The notes under the pieces are model-generated. The model searched no databases. It saw only the letters and a list, made by a program, of their open reading frames with translations, and had not been told where the DNA came from. Of a DNA stretch of 5,136 bases, positions 1-4,237 are shown piece by piece. The stretch lies in assembly GCA_934402125.1 (NCBI GenBank), contig CAKRTY010000136.1:1-5136 (forward strand). The letters are read 5' to 3'. A program made the translations under genes and the position numbers. Numbering within the stretch: position 1 is the first letter of the stretch; every line of letters starts with the position of its first letter. This DNA comes from an uncultured Anaerosacchariphilus sp. (GTDB lineage Bacteria > Bacillota > Clostridia > Lachnospirales > Lachnospiraceae).

Positions 1-131
1 GTATCTCTCTGTTGCACTGTCCCTGGAGTTGCCTCCGCCGGACGTTATCCGGCGTCCTGCCCTGTGGAGCCCGGACTTTCCTCACCTGGCACCTTTCGGC
101 CTGCCAGCCGCGAACATCTGCTTTACCTGCG
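1..131 (-). ncRNA. rnpB: RNase P RNA, class A, 5' part (3' part lies beyond the left edge)
   Basis: This is the catalytic RNA of ribonuclease P, which removes the 5' leader from pre-tRNAs. Read on the minus strand it shows the hallmark GAGGAAAGTCCGGGCTCC (66-83), which forms the 5' strand of the P4 core. Before it is a P3 hairpin (86-107: CTGGCA/TGCCAG capped by a GAAA tetraloop). After it come a GCCGGATAACGTCCGGC hairpin, a GGAG-GCAA-CTCC hairpin, and the conserved AGTGCAACAGAGAGATAC at the window edge. About 130 nt are visible, so most of the specificity domain and the P4 3' strand are missing because the window ends, not because the gene is broken. The 5' end is placed about 7 nt after a -10 box and may be off by a few bases. 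Short reading frames crossing this stretch are not genes. Identification is by recognition of conserved RNase P RNA blocks and is very secure. Confidence 0.95.
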
Positions 132-137
132 TGTTTC

Positions 138-166
138 AGTATAACACGGGGATTTTTTCCATGCAA
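138..166 (-). promoter_or_regulatory. Sigma-A promoter of rnpB
   Basis: On the minus strand a -35 box TTGCAT (166-161) and a -10 box TATACT (143-138) are separated by exactly 17 bases. They put the transcription start near 131, just before the first conserved RNase P RNA block. The 17-base spacer and the position relative to an RNA gene with no ribosome binding site make this a strong call. It is divergent from the promoter at 208-236. Confidence 0.8.
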
Positions 167-207
167 GTACCGATTTCCGCTGTCACGCTATTTTTCTCCA
201 AAGTTTC

Positions 208-236
208 TTGACGAGCAATCTGATTTCCACTATGAT
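208..236 (+). promoter_or_regulatory. Sigma-A promoter of the homocysteine methyltransferase gene
   Basis: The -35 box TTGACG (208-213) and -10 box TATGAT (231-236) have a 17-base spacer, so transcription should start near 243. This leaves a leader of about 65 nt before the ATG at 308. That is too short for a complete SAM or cobalamin riboswitch, and I see no riboswitch fold in it. The -35 elements of this promoter and of rnpB are about 40 bases apart, back to back. Confidence 0.78.
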
Positions 237-262
237 GAGAAAAAAGAATTCTGCAAATCAGA
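219..262. repeat. 8-base inverted repeat bracketing the -10 box
   Basis: TCTGATTT (219-226) is repeated in inverted orientation as AAATCAGA (255-262), with 28 bases between. The left arm lies in the promoter spacer and the right arm lies just after the predicted start of transcription. It could be a pair of operator half sites or a weak stem, but an 8-base match over this distance may also be chance. No known binding motif was recognised. Confidence 0.35.
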
Positions 263-307
263 GTTTATGCTGTTTCAGACAGTACCTGTATAAAAAGGAG
301 GCACATA

Positions 308-1183
308 ATGACAAAAGAAGAACTGACGAAACGCCTTGGAAATAAAACACTGATTCTCGACGGAGCGACGGGCTCCAATCTGATGAAAGCCGGTATGCCA
401 AAGGGTATCTGCACCGAACAATGGGTAGCCGAGCATCCGGATACAATCATTGAACTGCAGAAAGCCTATGCGGAGGCAGGTTCCGATATCGTCTATGCCC
501 CCACCTTTATGGCTAATCCCATCAGTCTCGCCACCCACGGACTGGAGGCCGAGACTGAACGCCTGAATCATACTCTGGTGGGCCTATCCCGGAAGGCAGT
601 CGGCAATCAGGTACTGGTGGCCGGAGATCTGACTACCACTGGAAAGCTGATGGAACCCCTGGGGCCTATGAAGTATGAAGATCTGTTTGAGTCTTATAAA
701 GAACAGATTTCCTATCTGGCTGACGCAGGCGTCGATCTTCTGGTAGCAGAAACCATGCTGGCATCCAACGAAACCCTGGTTATCCTGGACGCAACCCAGG
801 CAGTCTGTGATCTGCCGGTGCTCTGCTCCCTGACCATGGAAGCTGACGGCAGCCTGTTCTTCGGCGGTAATGTATTTGATGCCGTAGAGGAGTTGGAAGC
901 CATGGGCGCTTTCGCCGTAGGCTGTAACTGCTCCACCGGTCCGGATCAGCTGGAGTCTGTCATCGCCGGTATCCGGCAGAGAGTGTCCATTCCGGTTATC
1001 GCCAAACCCAACGCGGGAATGCCCACTATCTCTCCGGAAACCGGAGAAGCTATCTACAGCATGGCTCCGGATGAATTTGCCCGAAGTATGCTGAAGCTTC
1101 GGGACGCAGGCGCTTCCTTCCTTGGCGGCTGCTGTGGCACGACGCCGGAATTCATCCGGGAATTAAAGAAAGCTCTTTCTTAG
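308..1183 (+). CDS. Stand-alone homocysteine S-methyltransferase domain protein
   Basis: Cytoplasmic zinc enzyme of the homocysteine S-methyltransferase (Hcy-binding) family, which moves a methyl group to homocysteine to give methionine. At 291 residues it matches only the N-terminal barrel of MetH. Features in order: the N-terminal DGATGSNL motif (18-25); a (beta/alpha)8 barrel with ETM at 148-150; GCNCSTGP (205-212), whose Cys208 aligns with the first zinc ligand; and GGCCGTTP (273-280), whose Cys275 and Cys276 are the other two ligands. All three zinc cysteines are present, so the enzyme looks active. The ATG is preceded by AAGGAGG (295-301) at 6 bases, a near-ideal ribosome binding site. 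No folate-binding, B12-binding or activation domain follows. The methyl donor is therefore unknown: S-methylmethionine or SAM (MmuM-like), or a separate corrinoid protein as in split MetH systems. The gene is monocistronic and ends in the hairpin at 1197-1221. Confidence 0.92.
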   Translation: MTKEELTKRLGNKTLILDGATGSNLMKAGMPKGICTEQWVAEHPDTIIELQKAYAEAGSDIVYAPTFMANPISLATHGLEAETERLNHTLVGLSRKAVGNQVLVAGDLTTTGKLMEPLGPMKYEDLFESYKEQISYLADAGVDLLVAETMLASNETLVILDATQAVCDLPVLCSLTMEADGSLFFGGNVFDAVEELEAMGAFAVGCNCSTGPDQLESVIAGIRQRVSIPVIAKPNAGMPTISPETGEAIYSMAPDEFARSMLKLRDAGASFLGGCCGTTPEFIRELKKALS

Positions 1184-1196
1184 GGAAGCATATAAG

Positions 1197-1221
1197 AAAA
1201 CCCGGCGAACTGCCGGGTTTT
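1197..1221. terminator. Bidirectional rho-independent terminator
   Basis: AAAACCCGGC (1197-1206) and GCCGGGTTTT (1212-1221) form a perfect 10-base stem with a 5-base loop. The A-rich left arm and T-rich right arm give a U tract on either strand; on the minus strand it continues as TTTTCTTATA. It lies 13 bases after the stop of the methyltransferase gene and 23 bases after the stop of the convergent Rrf2 gene, so it probably serves both. Confidence 0.88.
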
Positions 1222-1244
1222 CCTGATTCTATTCTTATTTTTCT

Positions 1245-1682
1245 TCAGATGCAGAAATCGTTTCCGGATCTTTCTTTTTGCTGCTCCAGTAAATCCTCCA
1301 GCGTCACACTGTCCACGTACTCTGTGATCACCTGATAGAGACCTTTCCAGAATGGTAATGTCACACACTCTCCCTGTCGGGGACAGGTATTAATCTCCTG
1401 CTCCAGACATGCAACCGGCGCCAGTTCGCCCTCGGCATACCGCAGGATCTCTCCAATGGTATAATCCTTCGGCTGCTTTGCCAGACGATAGCCGCCCTGC
1501 GGTCCCCGGACGCTCTCCAACAGGCCCAGCTTCCCGAACTGAGACACAATCTGCTCCAGGTACTTTAAGGAAATTCCCTGCCGTGCTGAAATCTCCTTCA
1601 GCGGCACATATCTTCCCTCGCTGTTTGCGGCTAAATCCAACATAAAACGAAGCGCATAACGCCCCTTGGTCGAAATCTTCAT
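1245..1682 (-). CDS. Rrf2-family transcriptional regulator with a three-cysteine cluster site
   Basis: A 145-residue DNA-binding protein of the Rrf2 family (relatives include IscR, NsrR and CymR). The N-terminus MKISTKGRYALRFMLDLA and the winged helix (about 10-65, with SLKYLEQIVSQF as recognition region and the RGPQGGYRLA wing at 59-68) are typical. Three cysteines, Cys92, Cys100 and Cys106, occupy the loop that holds an Fe-S cluster in IscR and NsrR. The spacing here is C-x7-C-x5-C, whereas E. coli IscR has C-x5-C-x5-C. Another cysteine (144) is next to last. The sensed signal could be Fe-S status, nitric oxide, redox state or cysteine supply; it cannot be decided here. No isc/suf or cysteine desulfurase genes are nearby. 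The ATG is preceded by AAGGGAG at about 7 bases. It starts 14 bases after the TrpR-like gene and is probably cotranscribed with it. Family is certain; ligand is inferred. Confidence 0.93.
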   Translation of the reverse strand: MKISTKGRYALRFMLDLAANSEGRYVPLKEISARQGISLKYLEQIVSQFGKLGLLESVRGPQGGYRLAKQPKDYTIGEILRYAEGELAPVACLEQEINTCPRQGECVTLPFWKGLYQVITEYVDSVTLEDLLEQQKERSGNDFCI

Positions 1683-1696
1683 TTTCTACTCCCTTA

Positions 1697-1999
1697 TTAC
1701 TCTTTTGTTTCTTTTTTCTCCAGACGCTCAAACACCATATCGTAACCGTCTTCCCCATAATTTAACGACCGGTTTACGCGGCTGATGGTTGCTGTGGAAG
1801 CTCCCGTCTTCTCAGCAATCTCCAGATATGTCTTCTGCTCCCGCAGCATCTTCGCGACCTCGAAGCGCTGAGAAAGTGAAAGCAGCTCGTTGATGGTACA
1901 TACATCTTCAAAAAATGTGTAACACTCTTCCTTGTTCTTGAGACTCAAAATTGCGTCAAACAGGAAATCAACGGACTCCGTTCTAATTTTCTTGTTCAT
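1697..1999 (-). CDS. yerC: YerC/YecD family TrpR-like DNA-binding protein
   Basis: A 100-residue, all-helical protein of the TrpR superfamily, YerC/YecD branch, at the usual family length. The N-terminal helices carry the LFDAILSLKNKEECYTFFED block (13-32; family members show a similar segment), then TINELLSLSQRFEVAKML (35-52). The helix-turn-helix is at about 57-78 (TYLEIAEKTGASTATISRVNRSL, split as T57-A70 and T71-L79). It ends in a charged tail. TrpR proper binds tryptophan, but this branch has no confirmed co-repressor or operator that I can name. The start ATG has AAGGGGA upstream at a few bases. It is the first gene of a two-gene unit with the Rrf2 regulator downstream, ending in tandem stops TAA TAA. 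Family assignment is strong; target genes are unknown. Confidence 0.9.
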   Translation of the reverse strand: MNKKIRTESVDFLFDAILSLKNKEECYTFFEDVCTINELLSLSQRFEVAKMLREQKTYLEIAEKTGASTATISRVNRSLNYGEDGYDMVFERLEKKETKE

Positions 2000-2035
2000 A
2001 GCTTTCCCCTTCTTGTATTTATCAAAGATATCCTT

Positions 2036-2044
2036 ATTTTAGCA
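2036..2044 (-). promoter_or_regulatory. Extended -10 promoter of the yerC-Rrf2 unit
   Basis: On the minus strand TGC-TAAAAT (2044-2036) is an extended -10 element with 5 of 6 matches to TATAAT. No good -35 box lies 16-18 bases upstream (the best aligned hexamer, TGGATT, is poor), which fits an extended -10 promoter. The start would be near 2029, giving a leader of about 30 nt. An imperfect palindrome AAGGATATCTTT (2035-2024) straddles that start and might be an operator. No hairpin terminator for the upstream binding-protein gene was found between 2000 and 2089. Confidence 0.55.
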
Positions 2045-2089
2045 CAGTAAAAGATTAAAATCCAGAAGAGAATCACAATTTATAAATCC

Positions 2090-3064
2090 TTAATTATTTT
2101 TTTCTGCTGTTTCCGCATATTCCCTCGTCACCAGGTTTTCGTAAGGTACCCGCTCCGCCAGTTCCCCGGCCTCTGCCAGGATATCCTGCAGAAGCTCAAA
2201 GCTCTTTTTCTCAAAAATCAGATTGTCTTTCCAGGTGTCCTGCTCATAATAGCGGCTCACAATCGTAATGATATCCTCCAGCTCTGTTTCTTTGAACTGC
2301 GGCGCTATCACCCGGGCTATCTCCTCCGGAGTATGATTCTGCACGTAAGTCATGCCCTTCTGAAGCGCATTGGTAAATCCCTGGATCACCTCCGGATGAG
2401 CTTTCAGGTAACTCTGCTTCGCACTGTAGGCTGTATAAGGCACATACCCGGAATCCACCCCCAGCGACGCTACCACATAGCCTTTTCCTTCTTTTTCCAA
2501 AGTTGAAGCGCCCGGCTCGAATTCTACGGTAAAATCTCCCTGTCCGCCGGAGAAGGCTGCTGCAGTGGAGCCAAAATCGATGCTCTGATCGATATGCAGA
2601 TCCGTGGCTGGATCCAGGCTGTTCTTTTTCAGGATGTATTCAAAGACCATCTGTGGCACGCCACCCTTCCGACCTCCCAAAACGTCCTTCCCCTTCAAAT
2701 CTGCCCACTCAAAATCTGGCATTGTCTCTCGCGCCACCAGGAAGTTCCCGGCCCGCTGGGTGAGCTGGGCGAAGTTCACGATATAATCGTCTGGATTCTG
2801 ATTGTAGACATAGATGGAAGCCTCGGAACCCATGAAGCCGATGTCGGCTTCGCCGGAAAGGACGGCGGTCATGACTTTATCAGCCCCAAAGCCAGTTACC
2901 AGATCGAGGTCGATACCCTCTTCCGCAAAGTAGCCTTTCTCAATGGCTACGTACTGAGGCGCGTAGAAGATGGAATGGGCTACCTCGTTTAATGTGACCT
3001 TTGTCAGGCCGTCGGACGCTGTACTGTCCGAACCGCCGCAGCCTGCGGCGGCCTGTGGGGTCAT
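2090..3064 (-). CDS. ABC transporter substrate-binding protein (NitT/TauT, NMT1-like), signal peptide missing
   Basis: Periplasmic-binding-protein fold of the NMT1/THI5-like group (relatives bind nitrate, taurine and other sulfonates, or thiamine precursors). It normally captures a small solute outside the membrane and hands it to an ABC permease. Visible in order: lipobox AAGC with Cys9; a GGSDSTASDG linker; start of the fold at LTKVTLNEVAHSIFYAP (20-36); VAIEKGYFAEEGIDLDL (39-55); TAVLSGEADIGFMGSEA (66-82); GRKGGVPQMV (131-140); GGQGDFTVEFEPGA (173-186). The body is complete to the C-terminus. Only eight residues precede the lipid-modified cysteine, with no positive n-region and no hydrophobic core. 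As written, the product could not be exported or lipidated. The ATG follows the stop of the preceding gene by one base (TAAGATG). No permease or ATPase gene is present, although these usually adjoin such a gene. The ligand is not predictable. The truncation is most likely a rearrangement or a chimeric join at the 5' end. Confidence 0.88.
   Translation of the reverse strand: MTPQAAAGCGGSDSTASDGLTKVTLNEVAHSIFYAPQYVAIEKGYFAEEGIDLDLVTGFGADKVMTAVLSGEADIGFMGSEASIYVYNQNPDDYIVNFAQLTQRAGNFLVARETMPDFEWADLKGKDVLGGRKGGVPQMVFEYILKKNSLDPATDLHIDQSIDFGSTAAAFSGGQGDFTVEFEPGASTLEKEGKGYVVASLGVDSGYVPYTAYSAKQSYLKAHPEVIQGFTNALQKGMTYVQNHTPEEIARVIAPQFKETELEDIITIVSRYYEQDTWKDNLIFEKKSFELLQDILAEAGELAERVPYENLVTREYAETAEKNN
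3033..3051. repeat. 19-base GC palindrome over the lipobox codons
   Basis: CCGCCGCAG (3033-3041) and CTGCGGCGG (3043-3051) are perfect inverted arms around a single C. They encode residues 5-11 of the truncated binding protein, including the lipobox cysteine. A terminator function is unlikely because there is no T tract and it lies inside a reading frame. Its place exactly at the composition step makes it a candidate recombination or misassembly point. Confidence 0.7.
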
Positions 3065-3065
3065 C
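3033..3065. other. Composition break and probable sequence junction
   Basis: Counting by hand, 60-base lines to the left (for example 2401-2460, 2881-2940, 2941-3000) contain about 50-53% G+C. Lines to the right (3061-3120, 3121-3180, 3601-3660) contain about 65-70%, and 4141-4200 about 58%. The change coincides with the point where a binding-protein gene loses its signal peptide and abuts an unrelated operon. The exact base cannot be fixed because GC-rich lipobox codons blur it. Confidence 0.6.
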
Positions 3066-3374
3066 TTACGCTTCCTCCAGCGTCACCCGGCCCAGCCGGG
3101 TGTCCGCCACATATGGCTCCTTCAGCTCCCGCAGACGGGCCATGTGGGGCTGCTGCAAATGGATGCGCTGATGGGCCTGCGTCTGCCACTGCTCCACCAG
3201 CAGGATTTTATCCTCCTGCTGGGCGGAGAAATAGTAGTCGTAGCGGATACAGCCCTCCTCCCGGCGGATGGTATCGGCAATGCCCTCCATCACGATCTGA
3301 CGAACGAAGGTCTCCCGGCAGCCGGGCTTGGCCGTATAGGCCACATACAGGGTCAGGGGTGTGCTCTCCTTCAT
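3066..3374 (-). CDS. Small ABM-domain protein (putative quinol monooxygenase, YgiN-like)
   Basis: A 102-residue single-domain protein of the antibiotic biosynthesis monooxygenase (ABM) superfamily. These are ferredoxin-like alpha+beta dimers that include quinol oxidases and heme-degrading enzymes. Landmarks are TLYVAYTAKPG at 8-18 (first strand), EEGCIRYDYYFS (39-50), ILLVEQW (57-63) and the helix with HLQQPHM (72-78), the usual family signature in which His72 and His77 are seen. The substrate is not determined by sequence, and many members lack proven activity. The ATG at 3374 is preferred over an in-frame TTG at 3392 because AGGAGG (3389-3384) sits 9 bases before the ATG, while the TTG overlaps the HAD stop and has no ribosome binding site. 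It is the last intact gene of the ricT-HAD-ABM unit; no terminator follows it. Confidence 0.87.
   Translation of the reverse strand: MKESTPLTLYVAYTAKPGCRETFVRQIVMEGIADTIRREEGCIRYDYYFSAQQEDKILLVEQWQTQAHQRIHLQQPHMARLRELKEPYVADTRLGRVTLEEA
3074..3078 (-). promoter_or_regulatory. Ribosome binding site feeding the truncated binding-protein frame
   Basis: GGAGG, within the last codons of the ABM gene, lies 9 bases before the ATG at 3064. Such a well-placed site suggests that a real gene once began at this ATG, coupled to the ABM stop (TAAGATG). If so, MTPQ may be the start of a different protein whose body was replaced by that of the binding protein. That reading is inference. Confidence 0.5.
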
Positions 3375-3388
3375 GGCCGTTTCCCTCC

Positions 3389-4234
3389 TCAATACCGCTT
3401 GTCCAGCTCTGCGATCATGGCCGCAATGGCATTCTCCCAGCAGTTGGGCAGGATATGAATACCCGGCACCTCATGCACCGGCTGAATGGCATTGGCCGGG
3501 GCAAAGGCGGTGCGGGCAAAGGTCAGCATGGGGATGTCGTTGGCGTGGTCGCCCACGCAGTAGACGTTCTCCTGCCGGATCTCCAGCATTTGGGCCAGAC
3601 GGCGCACCATGCCGCCCTTGTTGGCCCCCCTGGCCGTCAGCTCCAGCAGATAGGGGTTGGACGGCACCACCTCATACTCGGTGCTCCAGCTCTGGCGTGC
3701 GATGTACTCCCGCAGGGCCGTCATCCGGGGCTCCGCCTCCTCAAACAGTAGCTTGGAGATGGGGGACGGCACCTCCTCCATGCTGGCCAGCGCCACCGTG
3801 GGGGAGTGGGTCAGATGCAGGTGATGATAGGTGATCTCGTTGGGATTGATGGCGTGGATGGAGTCATCGTCGTGATAGATCTCCAGCGCCGTCTCCGGCA
3901 GGTCCTCCAGCAGGCGGCAGATATGCCCCCGGACAGACTCCGGCAGAAAGGCCGTGTATAGGTACCGCTGCTGAGCAAAGTCGTAGATGGCAGCGCCGTT
4001 GAAGAGCACCGTGGGGCCGTTCATGGGAACGCCCTCCCGAACCCGTGAAAAGGACGGCAGCGCCCGGCCCGTGGCCACGGAGAAGGTGCCGCCCTCCGCC
4101 ATGAAGTACTCCACCGCCTCCCGGTTCTCCCGGGATACCGAGGGCAGAGGGCCGCCGCTCTTCAGCGCCCCCTCGGTATACACCATGGTATTGTCATAAT
4201 CGCTGGCGATCAGAACGCCTGAAAACTTTCCCAC
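3389..4234 (-). CDS. Cof-type HAD-IIB family hydrolase (phosphatase)
   Basis: A 281-residue soluble phosphatase of the haloacid dehalogenase superfamily, subclass IIB (Cof type), close to the usual length. All four catalytic motifs are present: DYDNT (12-16) with nucleophile Asp12 and acid Asp14; ATGR (54-57) for motif II; Lys206 in GANKGG for motif III; and GDHAND (228-233) with Mg-binding acids for motif IV. The C2 cap lies between about 80 and 195. Members dephosphorylate sugar phosphates, nucleotides or flavin and pyridoxal phosphates; the cap sequence does not reveal the substrate. The start is GTG at 4234: GGAGG (4247-4243) lies 8 bases upstream, and any later ATG would remove motif I. 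It begins 3 bases after the ricT stop and ends overlapping the Shine-Dalgarno of the ABM gene, so the three genes are probably cotranscribed. Confidence 0.93.
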   Translation of the reverse strand: MGKFSGVLIASDYDNTMVYTEGALKSGGPLPSVSRENREAVEYFMAEGGTFSVATGRALPSFSRVREGVPMNGPTVLFNGAAIYDFAQQRYLYTAFLPESVRGHICRLLEDLPETALEIYHDDDSIHAINPNEITYHHLHLTHSPTVALASMEEVPSPISKLLFEEAEPRMTALREYIARQSWSTEYEVVPSNPYLLELTARGANKGGMVRRLAQMLEIRQENVYCVGDHANDIPMLTFARTAFAPANAIQPVHEVPGIHILPNCWENAIAAMIAELDKRY

Positions 4235-4237
4235 GGC

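Noticed and set aside
12..293. Open reading frames across the first 300 bases on the plus strand
   Set aside because: They run antisense through RNase P RNA and its promoter, and lack ribosome binding sites or recognisable protein features.
243..307. Possible SAM or cobalamin riboswitch before the homocysteine methyltransferase
   Set aside because: The leader is only about 65 nt and no conserved riboswitch core or terminator-antiterminator pair is visible.
3390..3392. TTG as start of the ABM-domain gene
   Set aside because: It has no upstream ribosome binding site, while AGGAGG is correctly spaced for the ATG at 3374.
2594..3458. Plus-strand frames opposite the binding protein and ABM genes
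   Set aside because: They are antisense shadows; the minus-strand products match known families over their full length.
3113..3834. Long plus-strand frames in the GC-rich half
   Set aside because: High GC lowers stop-codon frequency; the translations are proline/alanine/arginine-rich without domain features and oppose the HAD and ABM genes.
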